NCBI RefSeq assembly: GCF_027580225.2
Contig: NC_073348.2
Coordinates: 29,352,001-29,416,000 of the forward strand
Reading direction: 5' to 3'
Length of the DNA: 64,000 bases
Source: Misgurnus anguillicaudatus
Lineage: Eukaryota > Chordata > Actinopteri > Cypriniformes > Cobitidae
Shown here: positions 44,315 to 55,469 of the stretch, in pieces
Layout: each line of letters opens with the position of its first letter
Numbering within the stretch: position 1 is the stretch's first letter
Position numbers and translations under genes: made by a program
Notes under the pieces: generated by a model
Told to the model about the DNA's origin: nothing
Seen by the model: only the letters and a program-made list of their open reading frames with translations
Database searches by the model: none

Positions 44315-45377
44315 GGGCTCTATCATACACTTGGCGCAATGAGTTTTTGCTAGTTTCTATCTGGCGCAATTATCATTTTCACATTTAGACTCATGTTGTT
44401 TAAATATCAAATGCATTTGCATCCAACTTTGCGCCCATGGGCGTTCTGGTCTGAAAATGAGGTGTGTGCAGGCGCCTTGTTGGCGCGTTGCTATTTTCAG
44501 GCAACTAAAATAGACTAAGCCATTGACCAACAAAGAACAATATTGTTTTTGTTATTTACAGCGCGTGTTAGTAATATGCGCCTATAAACGGGGCGACAAC
44601 GCTCGTTTGCTTATCACACACGTGGATGCGCAGCAGCACATAAACATTTTGAAATTTGAAAAGGATTAAAATGTAAAATATTATTATTGAGTCTCTTGGA
44701 CATGTAGTCCGGTAAGTATTTAAATGTTTTGCTTTTTTTAATGCTACCCCACGGATTTATTGTATATGATGACTTTGTGCCTGTGGATATGATGAGATGA
44801 GAACTGTTTTATATAATGCTTTTTAAAGCACTCATGGTGCTGTCCGAGTGCTGAAATATTTCGTCTCTCCACACATTTGTGAATTCTTTATCTCCTCTTT
44901 ATCACCTTTTCTTGCATATTTGTAAATGATTTTTTGAGATAACACCGATGATAGGCTGTCCATACATTTACAGCTATTAAAAGCCTGCTAATTTTACTTC
45001 CATGACTGAAAGAAAACAACTTTTAAAGGTTTTAATACAAATGAAAACAACACATTTTTTTACATTAATTTTAAACTGGTGGTCTTCTTCCTCCACTTAG
45101 TTTTTCATTTTACAGATTCCGCCATCTAAATAAGAAATCGGCATGGCGCCAGCGCAACTGGCTTTTAAAGGGAATGAGAGCTGAGACTCTCATTGGATTA
45201 TTGCACGTTACGTCCAAAACACACCCATTACTCATTACGAGAATAGGAACAACCATTGTAGACCATGCGCTTGGTGCACAATCCATTTTCCCGTCGTTAA
45301 ATTAGCAAAAGTGGAATCAGTTTAGACCATGCGCCGTGCGTTTTAGACAATGCCCTTAGATCATTAAAATAGGGCCC
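44315..45377 (+). mobile_element. Harbinger-like element, second copy
   Basis: Starts GGGCTCTATCATACACTTGG and ends CATTAAAATAGGGCCC, with TAA (left) against AAA (right) flanks. 1063 bp, shares GGCGCAA-rich termini with 18758-20010. No Myb-like ORF recognised. Confidence 0.58.
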
Positions 45378-45495
45378 AAAGAGTGCATATTTGTACCTCA
45401 AAGGTACATATTGGTACCAAACATATACATTTTTTGTACATATTAGGCCCTTTCGAAAGTAAAGTCCCAGTGACAGCTTTTGTACCATTTGAGTG

Positions 45496-45861
45496 CAGGT
45501 AATACACATGGTGTATATATAGGTACTTTCCCACATTTTCTTTTAAAAATCTGCATGTAAATGGCAAAGTTTAAGCGATTGCTTTAACTTTAAGTGAATG
45601 ATTGACAGTCAACTGTTGTCCAGAACACATCGATGGCAGATTAGAGTTTTCGCTAAAAACATGAAACATGGGGGGGGGGGTTCAGTATCTAAATGTGGTT
45701 GTATAATATCTGATCACATGTTTTGCACTCTTTTTGCACTTGTATGTAGCGCCTTTTTTACTCATTATCATTTCACCCTAAACATATGTTAGTATAAAGC
45801 CAAACTGTTTTTGACATACATTCTCTGTGTGTACAACAGCTATAATATGTGCGTAGTATAG

Positions 45862-45925
<64 letters not shown>

Positions 45926-46430
45926 TCAATTGTATGTGTGGAAAGACTGCAAGTTCACAAAGGAATATATATATGATAATGCATTTCATTGTAAGGTGCC
46001 TATTTTCAGGTTTTGGTCTGTCAGCAACCTTCGAGTTTCTGAGATTTATAGAACAAGTGTTAAGATGAAATCCGATTTGATCCTCACACAAACATTAAAC
46101 GAAATAGACAAAGAGCCCGGATCTGCTTGCTGAATGCACTGTGATTTTATCACCCTGCCCACTGTGAGTTTCTTTTTAAATAAAACTTTATGATGCAGTC
46201 ATTGTAAATTTATGCAGCTGTACATTAACCTATTGCAGAGATTGTTAAATGCATTCTACAGTGTAATAACACATCTGTTTGTCCCACATTCATTCTCCAC
46301 AGTCCAACATACTGCGTTTTAACAGCCTGCTGCATTTTTTGGCCAGCAAATAATATAACGTGTTGTTGGTCCTTCTTAAAGGGCCAGTCCTCCCTAAACT
46401 AAAAATTAATGTAGCTTCTGTGAAACAAAC
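45496..46430. other. Unassigned stretch around an AC microsatellite
   Basis: No gene recognised; a TTAA-type fragment (AAAGGGCCAGTCCTCCC) sits near 46378. Confidence 0.3.
45863..45923 (+). repeat. (AC)n microsatellite
   Basis: Pure AC repeat of about 30 units; the source of overlapping Thr-His and Cys-Val ORFs. Confidence 0.95.
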
Positions 46431-46431
46431 C

Positions 46432-47165
46432 AGCCTGATTTTACGGGAATCTGTAAGTATTTGATAAGTGGCTAGTAAAGTGCAGCGGAGATGGCGTATT
46501 TTTGTAGAATAGCTGAGAAGTTAGTAAACTAGTAAAATTCTAGTAAACGCATTTACACAATTTGTATTTATCTGACTTGTTGGTCAAAACGTGTAAGTGT
46601 CATAAACACAGAGCTTATTTTTTGCGGTAATCCTAAAGTCTATGGGAAAATTAATGGGCTTTTTTGCAAGGGAACAAGTGTACCGCTAACTTTCGTACAA
46701 AAATACGTCATCCCTGCAGAACTATATTCATATGAATTTGTACAAAGTGCAGTAAATTACAGGAAAAAAAAAATTTGTATTACGGAAAATTTATTTGCAC
46801 GTTATTTTTCCGGCACTCCAGCTGCCGGAATTGTTCGGTTTTTTATGGATTTTTTTACAGTGTTAATGTTAAATTACAGGAAAAAAACTGTATTTTTGTA
46901 TTATGGAAATTTTCTGTAATTTAATGTGCCGGTTATTTTACAGTATTTTTCCGCCACCCCAGCTGCCGGAACTGTACTTTTTTTTACGGATTTTTGTTCA
47001 CAGTGTACCAAAACTTACGATTATTAAAAAAAATAAAATTAAACCCCACCTCTAATTTCACAGGGGTGAAAGCAAATTGTACAAAAACATACAAATGTGG
47101 TTGTACGAATTAATACGAATTAGCCAACTCCTAAAAGTCTACGAATTGACATGATATTGTGTTGA
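46432..47165 (+). mobile_element. CTGATTTTACGGGAA MITE with nested element
   Basis: Arms CAGCCTGATTTTACGGGAAT and GAATTAGCCAACTCCTAAAA...TGACATGATATTG match the CTGATCTCAC family. Interrupted at about 46755-47012 by a two-unit repeat of GGCACTCCAGCTGCCGG / CCACCCCAGCTGCCGG type ending ACAGTGTA. Confidence 0.45.
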
Positions 47166-47193
47166 ACAAACCACATTTTCCAATTTGCATACT

Positions 47194-47477
47194 ATAGACC
47201 GTTTCAGCAGTAACAACATAAACAAGCGGCTGCACGTAGCTTCCGGTAAACTCCGCTAAGAATAAATAACAACAAAGTTCTTTAAACGTAGTTTATTTAT
47301 ATAACAAGCAAAAAAACAACACATAGATTACCTAGGAAACCAGAACATTTGTTATTTTCGACGAGGCATTTGTTCAAGAGATCAGTTTAGCAACTAGTCA
47401 GAGCATAAAAAAAAACGAAACCGAAAGTAAGGCTCGGATCCAGACGTGTATCACGTGCTTCCAATGAAACCATCTAT
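47194..47477 (+). mobile_element. TATAGACCGTTTCA MITE, first of a direct pair
   Basis: Starts TATAGACCGTTTCAGCAGTA, ends AATGAAACCATCTAT. Shares AGTAACAACATAAACAAGCG and TTGTTATTTTCGACGAGG with 47821-48113. Confidence 0.6.
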
Positions 47478-47487
47478 CCGAAATTAG

Positions 47488-47690
47488 TACACCTAAAAAT
47501 GAAAATTCCGTCATCATTTACTCACTTTCTTGTTGTTACAAACCTGTATAAATTTCTTTGTTCTGATGAACACAGAGGTAACCAAACCGTTCGTAAGCCC
47601 CATTCATTTTCATAGTATTTTTTTTTACTACTATGGAAGGAAATGGGGCTCATGATCGGTTTGGTTAAAAGCATTCCTCAAAATATCCTT
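47488..47690 (+). mobile_element. Degraded AGTTCACCC-type element
   Basis: Contains CACCTAAAAATGAAAATTCC, GTCATCATTTACTCAC and mirrored CATAGTATTTTT/ACTACTATGG blocks as in 51292-51584. The right end is lost. Confidence 0.5.
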
Positions 47691-47820
47691 TACAATGTGT
47701 GTCTAGGCAACAGCTGTCACTTTTGTTACATGTTAGTTAATCTCACTTCTTGCATCCTTATTTGCTATATGCACTGAAATGCATTACCATATCATAAACA
47801 GTACATACTTTATGGAATAG

Positions 47821-48113
47821 TATAGAAGGTTTAAGCAGTAACAACATAAACAAGCGTCTTTCGTTCCGGTAAACTCCACTAAAAATAAATAACAACAAAG
47901 TCCTTTTAAAGTAGTTTACTTATATAACAAGCAAAATATACAAACATGTTGATTATCTAGGAAACCTAAACATTTGTTATTTTCGACGAGGTATTTGTTC
48001 AAGAGTTGTAGTTAAGCAACTAGTCAGAGCATTAACCAAACACAACCGAAAGTAAAGTTCCAACCAGACCCGTAATCGCGTCACTGCTTGTTCGTCTGAT
48101 GAAACCGTCTATA
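47821..48113 (+). mobile_element. TATAGACCGTTTCA MITE, second of a direct pair
   Basis: Same orientation as 47194-47477, about 340 bp further on; ends GATGAAACCGTCTATAG. A third piece (TTATTTTCGACAAGGTATTT) is at 62930-62975. Confidence 0.6.
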
Positions 48114-48114
48114 G

Positions 48115-48418
48115 ATATGTGATTGGAAGAATGCTGTTCTTTTCCATATACTACAAATGGCTACTTTATGGGAAATGAGGAAATTAATGCCGTTAGAGCA
48201 AACCACAGAATTTTCTTTTTTGGATTAAGTGTTTCTTTACAGAGCTAATTTTCTAATGCATGTAAAAGCGGCATGTTTTTATCCCACACAATCTGTGGAA
48301 ATTCTCTGCCCCATCAGACACAGCGTCCGCTTAATAAAATCTTATCAGGAGAACAACGGAGATAGTATGTAACTTATATTGTTTATGACTCACTACCGTG
48401 CAAGGCCAACCGTGATTC

Positions 48419-48456
<38 letters not shown>

Positions 48457-48805
48457 ACCATTCATACGCATAAACACCTGCTCTATGCTATGGAGGCACT
48501 TGTCTGCTCTCTACTGGTGACATATCATAAATGCAGGCAAATTTATTATTTTTTGCCTCACCTTTGGTTCATCAAGGTCATTTGGAAAAAACCTTGAAAA
48601 ATGCAGAAGAAAACCTTTTATTCCAAAAACTGGAAATAGCAGCTGTTCCCAAAAAGTCCAAGTGAGAATAGAAAGAGAAACCAAATGGATCTAATAGTCT
48701 CAGGTTTTCGATCTGGTATCCAATGTAATCATATGTTTTCAAGATGTGCCATTTAACTTTGCCTCCATTATGCCCCATATGACCTCATGTTGTTTGAAAT
48801 CTGTA
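48115..48805. other. Unassigned stretch, no gene recognised
   Basis: Holds the CT microsatellite at 48419-48454; nothing else is identified. Confidence 0.3.
48419..48454 (+). repeat. (CT)n microsatellite
   Basis: Pure CT repeat of about 18 units. Confidence 0.95.
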
Positions 48806-49021
48806 CACTCTAAATTTGTGCTAAATAACACGGTTGTATAAGGGAACCATTTTAAGTGCTATATAGCACATATAAAGCACCTATGAAGAACCATCCGGGG
48901 GTGATATAGCACCACTATAGCACCAGATATGGTTCTATATAGCACCATATGGTGCTAAATAGGTGCTATATGGCACTTAAAATGGTTCCCCCATGATTAC
49001 AAGCCAGTGAACCACTTTTAG

Positions 49022-49887
49022 TAGCCTGACGTTGCCATACTCGAATTTGAGTCTGATACCGCTCCATTGAGCTATAATTATGAGGCGTGTCTCAACCGAA
49101 AAATGCCTCTGCACTCAATTGGATAGACCTACGACCAATCAGAGCAACCGAGTGTGTAACGTATGTTGAAATTACGTCTTTGCAGCCTGACCGAACTGCT
49201 AGTTATTTCGCTATGACACTAACATTGTGATTATACTGAGTTAGCGAATGTACATCAACACCTATTATGTTTACAACATTTCGTTTATATCACAACATGA
49301 AGTATTTACTAAGTCATAGAGTAAGACTATCTCTTACCATTTGTACGTTAGGTGAACTTCATCCACGACGATACCCATTACGTTTGCTTGAAAATATTGG
49401 AGCCTAGCATGTCCCTCCACTTATTCAGCAACCACGATTCCGGGCTTCCGAAAAGAAGCTGGCAACGGCCGCTCAGTATATCCATCTCGTCGTGCATGCT
49501 GAGTTGCATCGCCGTGATAACGTTAGCCTTTTCAGTTGCGACCAACTTTTGCCGAATAGGACATCAACAAATGCCCTGCTCGCGTTTCTCTGTTCCTCTT
49601 TTAAAATCAATGCTCTGTCGATATATTTTAGAACAGACTCAATGTCAGAATCCACACATCTGAACTCTACAGCGGCAGCCATTCAACACACGCGCTCTTT
49701 GGTGACGTGGTTCATTACGTTACTGTTGATTATCTGTTCTTCATCGTATAAAGCCCGCCCTGACAATTTGATTGGTTCGACCAGCATTTGTCCTAAAATA
49801 GTAGCTCCTCAACGGAGAAACCCCAGACCCATCTTCCCGTTTACAAAATCTTGTGGGCGGGGCTAAGATGGGCTGGCACCCAGGCTA
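49022..49887 (-). mobile_element. Second copy of the TAGCCTG-ended RecQ-carrying transposon
   Basis: 866-bp element, inverted relative to the copy at 15214-16109 and about 34 kb from it. Flanked by a perfect 9-bp repeat CACTTTTAG at 49013-49021 and 49888-49896. It sits inside a TAGCACC-type element whose other copies (3761-3826, 57095-57215) show the uninterrupted target, confirming the insertion. Confidence 0.75.
49338..49682 (-). pseudogene. RecQ-like helicase 5' exon fragment, second copy
   Basis: Minus-strand copy of the fragment at 15419-15776, closely similar in sequence. It starts with the same MAAAVEF codons at 49682 and ends at the same splice donor (49337). It carries an extra deletion of about 13 bp just before the FGKS codons, which shifts the frame and leaves a 69-residue ORF. 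The frame break before the VDEVH segment is shared with the other copy, so both probably descend from an already defective master element. Confidence 0.58.
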
Positions 49888-49904
49888 CACTTTTAGTGCT
49901 ATTT

Positions 49905-50162
49905 CCCTGCTGAAAAAAACAGCATACCAGCAAGACCAGCATATGTTGTGTTTTGGTGCTGGTTTGCTAGTGAACACCGGCTAAACCAGCATCAAACCAG
50001 CATTAGTACCAGCTAAACCAGCATTAGCACCAGCATCCCATGCTGGTCATGGGTCATACCAGCACATGTTGTGTTTTGGTGCTGGTATGCTGTGACCACC
50101 AGCTAAACCAGCATAGACCAGCATAATTCCCATGCTGGTTTGAAGCTGTTTTTTCAGCAGGG
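49905..50162 (+). mobile_element. CCCTGCTGAAAAAAACAGC MITE
   Basis: Inverted ends CCCTGCTGAAAAAAACAGC and GCTGTTTTTTCAGCAGGG, with many internal ACCAGCA/TGCTGGT words. 258 bp, non-coding. Confidence 0.7.
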
Positions 50163-50170
50163 TTAGCACA

Positions 50171-51150
50171 GATTGTTTTATGACTTTGGCCAGCATACTC
50201 CATAAAGTGCGTCTTTCGTGTTACAAATGTGTCTTATCATCAACTACAGCATATGCATTTATTTTATAATGCTTAGTTTATATCTTTTGCTGTATAAGAG
50301 CAGCACCTTAAAACATTTTGTAACTTTTAAATGACGATTTTTATTCCTGTAAACCACAGCATTTCTAAACCGTAATTCTTTTAAGCGTATCGTTGACTTC
50401 TTTACTGGGATCTGTCATATATGTAGATGTGTTCTTGATGGAGCACACACTGTCACATTATAAGTTGTCCTGCCGCATAGAGACAGAACAGAGGACACGC
50501 TGCTATCCACTCAGATGTACATTGTTCCCCGTGAAGAAGAACAAAAGTAATCGCATCGAGCGTCTGCTTCACATTACATCTGCACTCTCTCACTCCCTCT
50601 GTTTCTTTGAGTTTTTCAGTCGTGCCCAGGAATGATGTTTCTCCTTTCACGAGAGGCTGACCACAGTGATGAGCTCTGATAGGAGAGATCCCTGTGATCC
50701 CAACCCAGAACCATCAAACTGTGCCCGGCGCCCTGCAGGGAGACCATAGATCAATGCCTCGAGGAAATTATCACAGTCCAATTATTGGCTTCGGTGACAA
50801 GAGTGATATTCGTCAAAATGTATTGTTTGGACGCGTAATATGCAATGGAGACGCATCGATCAAGACAGTGTTGAGACGGCAGTGCAGTTTTATAAGGTTG
50901 AGTGATGTTATAGCATTGGATTAGTGCTGCTTCCAAGCCGATCATTACTAATAGTATTGCTAATACTCAGTATTTGGACGCATGAGCGTCTGCCCTGTTA
51001 AATGCAGCTTGTTGAGAAGACATAAAAAATAGTTCAAGTAGTTGGACTGCTTTCATTTGGTAAGCAATAAAACAGATGAAATCTCAAGGTCATACACAAG
51101 CTGTATTTACATTCTTACAAATAATGATTCTTTGCAGCGATACCTTTTAA
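50171..51150. other. Single-copy stretch, no gene recognised
   Basis: 50440-50940 is non-repetitive and overlapped by unsupported short ORFs on both strands. Confidence 0.3.
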
Positions 51151-51154
51151 GTAC

Positions 51155-51275
51155 ACTTTAAAAAAAACAGCTGGTTTGTAATTTGACCTATGCTGTATTA
51201 TTTTAACCCAAAATGTTGGGTTGTTTCAACATTTACTAGGTTAATTTAACCAAATAGCTGTTTTTTACACTCTTA
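51155..51275 (+). mobile_element. Short AAACAGCTGGTTTGTAA MITE
   Basis: Inverted ends AAAAAAAACAGCTGGTTTG and CAAATAGCTGTTTTTTACAC around AACCCAAAATGTTGGGTTG. About 120 bp. Confidence 0.5.
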
Positions 51276-51291
51276 AAAATAAACGTGCTTA

Positions 51292-51584
51292 TTAAAGGGA
51301 TAGTTCACCCAAAAATGAAAACTCTGTCATCATACTCACTCTCATGTTGTTACAAACCTGTATACATTTCTTTGCTTTGATGAACACAAAGGAAGATATT
51401 TTGAGAAATGTTTGTTACCAAACCGTTTGTGGACCCCATTCAATTCCATAGTATTCTTTTTTCCTACTATGGAAGTCAATGGTGTCCACAAACGTTTGGT
51501 TACAAACATTTCTACAGGTTTGTAACAATATGAGGGTGAGAAATGATGACAGAATTTAAATTTTTGCGTAAACGGTCTCTTTAA
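51292..51584 (+). mobile_element. TTAA-type AGGGATAGTTCACCCAAAAA element
   Basis: Starts TTAAAGGGATAGTTCACCCA with ATTCTGTCATCAT-like inverted blocks (CTCTGTCATCATACTCACTC against AATGATGACAGAATTT). The right end CTCTTTAAAA is degenerate. A very widespread cyprinid type. Degraded relatives at 2159-2235 and 47488-47690. Confidence 0.62.
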
Positions 51585-51650
51585 AAGGTATATGACAGCG
51601 ATTCCATATATGAACCATTTATAATTCTTCAAAGAGCCATTTCTTTCATA

Positions 51651-51842
51651 CCTTAAAGGATTAGTCCATTTTATTTAAAAAAAATCTGGATAATTTACTC
51701 ACCACCATGTCATCCAAAATGTTGATGTCTTTCTTTGTTCAATTATGTTTTTTGAGGAAAACATTACAGGATTTTTCTCATTTTAATGGACTTTAATGGA
51801 CCCCAACACGTAACAGTTTTAATGCAGTTTAAAATTGCATTA
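51651..51842 (+). mobile_element. TTAA-type GGATTAGTCC element, left half
   Basis: Begins CCTTAAAGGATTAGTCCATT and follows the arm of 29195-30086 (CACCACCATGTCATCCAAAA) until TTTAAAATTGCATTAAAAA; the second arm is absent. Confidence 0.6.
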
Positions 51843-51887
51843 AAAAATGAGTAAATTGAATAAATAATTTTTTTTCAGTGCAAGTTG

Positions 51888-52085
51888 GGTAAATGTTGGA
51901 CATAACACACTGCTGGGTTAAAATTGACTCAATGCTTGGTTGTTTTAACCCAACTGCTGTGTTATTATAACCTATGGTTGCATAACAACAACCCAACATT
52001 GGATATTTTTTAACCCAGCATGTGTTCTGTCCAATATTTACCCAGCATGGGTCAAAAATAACCCAGCCATTTATATAAAGAGTGT
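51888..52085 (+). mobile_element. AACCCAGC-type MITE
   Basis: Mirror-symmetric ATGTTGGACATAACAC and GTGTTCTGTCCAATATT, right end AATAACCCAGCCATTTATAT. The left end is worn and abuts a truncated TTAA element. Confidence 0.6.
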
Positions 52086-53010
52086 ATAATTGTCCGTCAT
52101 TGCTCTGCTTAGTAGAGTCATGCGATCGCGGGTGGTGAAGTATGACCCGCCTTGACATGAGAATATCCAATTTATCCTTACATTGCGGACGCGAATGCAT
52201 GCATCCGATTCATATTCGATTTGTTTCCACATAATGAATGAGACTGATCGGAGAATATCGGAATCTATACGCTCGTGGATGTACTTGAATCATATCCGAT
52301 CTGTGCCACACGAGAGAAATAAATTGAAATTGAGTCACTTCAAACGTGCGGAGTAAATGTGGTCTAAAGCACTTGAAGTCAAAGACACTCAATCTGTCAG
52401 ACTATCAATAAAGAGCTTCCACCGAGAAGTTTCTTTCCCATCACAGCCAGATCCAGAAGCTACTCTCTGCCTTCACAAAGAAAGCGATTCATTGAAAAGC
52501 ATTTTCTAATTGAACGGCATTATTTCCGGTAAAAACCTCACAGTTGTTGGTCTACAGGTGTGACCCTGACCTGAGGATATTTCTCAGCGTGGCGTCTTTT
52601 GACGGAAGAAATATCCCGTTGTTGAAAGAGGTTTAGAGTGCCATAGGATTACTGAGGCTGTTTGAGCCTCGAAGCTTTGTGTAGCCCGTATGCGTGTTCT
52701 GTCTGCAGGTTTTCTTCAAGACGCAGAGCTTTGAAGCTTTCGCGCTGCTCCTGCAGCGAGGTTCAAAGCACGGTTCTCTCTCTCTTTTCTCTCTCTATTG
52801 CTCTCTCGCCCACTCATTCTATCATTAATAACTGGGTATGACTCCTGTGATGCAGAAAGGGCCTTTGAATAATAAATATGCTTCCCTCAACAGGAAATTC
52901 CATCCGAAGTATTTGAAAAAAATGTACAGATGTAGAGATAAGACGACAATGAGTAAATTTGAAATCTATTCAGGTTACGGTTGCCAAATGCATACATTTT
53001 AAGAGACATC
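52086..53010. other. Single-copy stretch, no gene recognised
   Basis: No repeat or gene found. A short CT-rich run lies near 52780. Confidence 0.3.
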
Positions 53011-53019
53011 CGACATTAA

Positions 53020-54297
53020 AGGGATAGTTTGGCCAAAAATGATATTAAACCAATGATTTACTCACCCCGAAGCCGTCCGAGATGCATATGTCCATCATTT
53101 TTCAGGCGAACACATTTTCAGTTATTTTAGAAAATGTCTTATATCTTCCAGCTGCTAAACAGGAAAGTCAGTAAAGTCCAAAAAATGTGCATATATCCTT
53201 CCCCAAAGAAATCCAAATGGCTCCAGGATGATACACAAAGGTCTTCTGAGGGTAATCCGCGTGGTGTTATTGTAGAAATATCCATATTTAAAACTTTATA
53301 AACGAAAATAACTAGCTTCCGGTAGCGCCGCCATCTTAGGGGCCAGTCACACCAAAAGCGTTTATGGCAGTTGCAGGCGCCTTTTTTGAATGATATTCTA
53401 TGGGCAGGGTGCGGTTGCGCGCTGTTTATGCGCGCCGAGCGCCTTGCGGTTTTTTGCTGCCTGCCGTGCACACGTTTTTGAAGGAGTGCAGAGAGCGGAG
53501 AAGCGCCCGACTTCATTCGCGTCTTTGCATTGTCCAATCGAATGAGGGGAGAGGCGGACTTACGTTGTGGTGAGGGAAGTTTACAGCTGCTTTAAAGAAC
53601 CGGACTCCACTCGCTCACTCTCACCCTCAAACAAGGTTAGAGCAAGCGCCCTCTTTTTAAAATATCTGCTAATATGACAGTTAACAGCAAAAGAGCGCTC
53701 ACGCTTCAATATTTGATTGACAAGACAGCTGACTCTGTGGTTGCTTAGCAATATGAAAAGCTGCGTCGCACTGCTCTTTTTTTTTAAAAAGGCAGTGCGT
53801 CGCGCCTTGCGTTTGCAAGTGTTTAAAGCACTTTTGGTGTGACTGGCCCCTTAGACTCCTTTGTATTCAGTAGAGAGTATCAGCATAGTGTACGCACTTT
53901 TCTTAGTGACGTATGACAAATGCGGAGGGCAAGGGGGCGCAGAGCAGCAGCAGAGAAACATCCATAAACTGCGTACGCTCTCGTCTTAAATGCGGACACG
54001 ACTAAGATGGCGGCGTTATCGGAAGCTGGTTATTTTCATTTGTAGAGTTTTAAATGTGGATATTTCTACAACAGAATGGTGCAGATTACCCTCAGAAGGC
54101 CTTTTTTTATCATCGTGGAGCCGTTTGGATTTATTTTGTGAAGGATGGATTACTTTACATTTGATTAACTAAAGATTTAAAACATTTTCTAAAATAACTG
54201 AAAATGTGTTTGCCTGAAAAATGATGGACATATGCATCGGACGGCTTCGGGGTGAGTAAATCATGGGTTTAATATCATTTTTGGCCAAACTATCCCT
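53020..54297 (+). mobile_element. TTAA-flanked long-arm element with nested insert
   Basis: TTAA at 53016-53019 and 54298-54301. Ends AGGGATAGTTTGGCCAAAAA and TTTTTGGCCAAACTATCCCT with arms of about 320 bp that mirror each other (e.g. CCGAAGCCGTCCGA / TCGGACGGCTTCGG). The centre is interrupted at 53339-53850. ORFs in the arms are mirror copies, not genes. Confidence 0.75.
53339..53850 (+). mobile_element. GGGGCCAGTCACACC element with TTA duplication
   Basis: 512 bp, ends GGGGCCAGTCACACCAAAAG and CTTTTGGTGTGACTGGCCCC, flanked by TTA (53336-53338 and 53851-53853). The 3-bp TWA-type duplication suggests PIF/Harbinger. Internal GCGCC/GGCGC-rich arms. Confidence 0.65.
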
Positions 54298-54301
54298 TTA
54301 A

Positions 54302-54584
54302 AGGGACACTTCACCCATTTGCATTAAGCTTTGTATTAGTTAGAACCCCAGTCATGTTTTTGAATGGCCGTGCATCATTTCCTCAGTTGCCGCTGAGACA
54401 GGAGAAATCATCATTTTGCATCATTGAAAGCAGGAAGTCCAATATCTTTGTTGAGGGGGTGAGACTACAAACACCCCTTTTTTGCGGTCAAATAGGCACC
54501 AAATTCGAAATGTGTGTTACATTTCGACTACAAATATGACGCACTTTCAATACAGATTAATGTTTTTACGGGTGAAATGCTCCT
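54302..54584 (+). mobile_element. TTAA-flanked AGGGACACTTCACCC element
   Basis: Ends AGGGACACTTCACCCATTT and ACGGGTGAAATGCTCCT; TTAA at 54298-54301 and 54585-54588. It shares its left TTAA with the preceding element. Confidence 0.66.
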
Positions 54585-54754
54585 TTAAGCAAGAACCGAC
54601 TGGAAGAGCTACAGTGTACTTGCAATGTTATAATGGGATTTTCTTGTAACCCAATATTAACACCAAATAAATTCTGTCATTTTCGCCACAATATAGTCAA
54701 TATCGGACCCGCACACACAAAAAGTGATGTTATGCTACAGTATGAAATCCTAGC

Positions 54755-54884
54755 TTAGCTGGGAAAGCATCGCAATAGCAATGTAAAGGTCATAGGTTTG
54801 ATACTCAGGGAACACATACTATTAAAAAATTTTAAGTTTGAATGCAATGTAAGTCACTTTGGATAAAAATGCGTAAATGTAAAT
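54755..54884 (+). repeat. tRNA-derived SINE
   Basis: Head TAGCTGGGAAAGCATCGCAA, B box AGGTTTGATACTCAGG, tail TGTAAGTCACTTTGGATAAA. A typical cyprinid layout. Confidence 0.55.
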
Positions 54885-54950
54885 AATGATCAAAACATTG
54901 CTTTTTGATAGTTCACAAAATCCAGATAGTTTTTCCTTTTGTACATACAA

Positions 54951-55466
54951 TACTGTGCAAAAGTCTTAGGCCACCACCATCATTTGTTGTTTTAGCAAAG
55001 TTTTAATGTCCATCCATATTTATTTTTCACTCTTTTTTAAGATACAAACAGAAAATACAGGAAATATGTACACAAAATTAAAACAAAACAATTTTCAGAA
55101 CTAAATGTCTTCTTCAGGCATTAGTCAGTATTTAGTGTGACCTCTCTTGGCACGAAACACATCTTGATCTTTTTTGAGTTGACTGAAGTCCTGAAGTCAT
55201 TCGATTAGAATAAGAAATTAGGATTTAATTTTATTTAGGTTTGAGAGATCCTGCACTTTCCTGCTATTGCTCAAGTGGAAGGGAAGTTTACCCTAAATAC
55301 TTGACACTTCAGCTTATACTTTTATTCTGTTTTTAATACTACATACACATTTCCTGTATTTTCTGGTTGTATTCTAATAAAGAGACTATATTATCACTAT
55401 ATACAATTGCATATAAACAACAAATATAACGGTAGCATGGTGGCCTAAGACTTTTGCACTACTGTA
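54951..55466 (+). mobile_element. Tc1/mariner-like non-autonomous element
   Basis: Inverted ends TACTGTGCAAAAGTCTTAGG and CCTAAGACTTTTGCACTACT then GTA, starting and ending in TA as expected for Tc1/mariner. 516 bp with no transposase ORF. Confidence 0.62.
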
Positions 55467-55469
55467 CAT

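Larger units (their letters stand above)
43344..45495 (+). mobile_element. CACTCTCAGAAATAAAG MITE hosting two insertions
   Basis: Left arm CACTCTCAGAAATAAAGATA...AAAGCTATCATTTGGGC (43344-43418), right arm AGTCCCAGTGACAGCTTTTG...GAGTG (45378-45495). An uninterrupted relative is at 60748-60925. Split by a TTAA element and, in its duplicated TTAA, a Harbinger-like element. Confidence 0.65.
48806..50170 (+). mobile_element. TAGCACC MITE interrupted twice
   Basis: Arms rich in GTGCTATATAGCACC-type words (48806-49021) resume at 49888-49904 and 50163-50170. The RecQ-carrying element and the CCCTGCTG element are inserted in its right arm. Confidence 0.6.

Noticed and set aside
53139..53537. 132-residue minus-strand ORF with a relative at 53990-54172
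   Set aside because: The relative is the mirrored arm of the same TTAA element, and the rest crosses a nested insertion.
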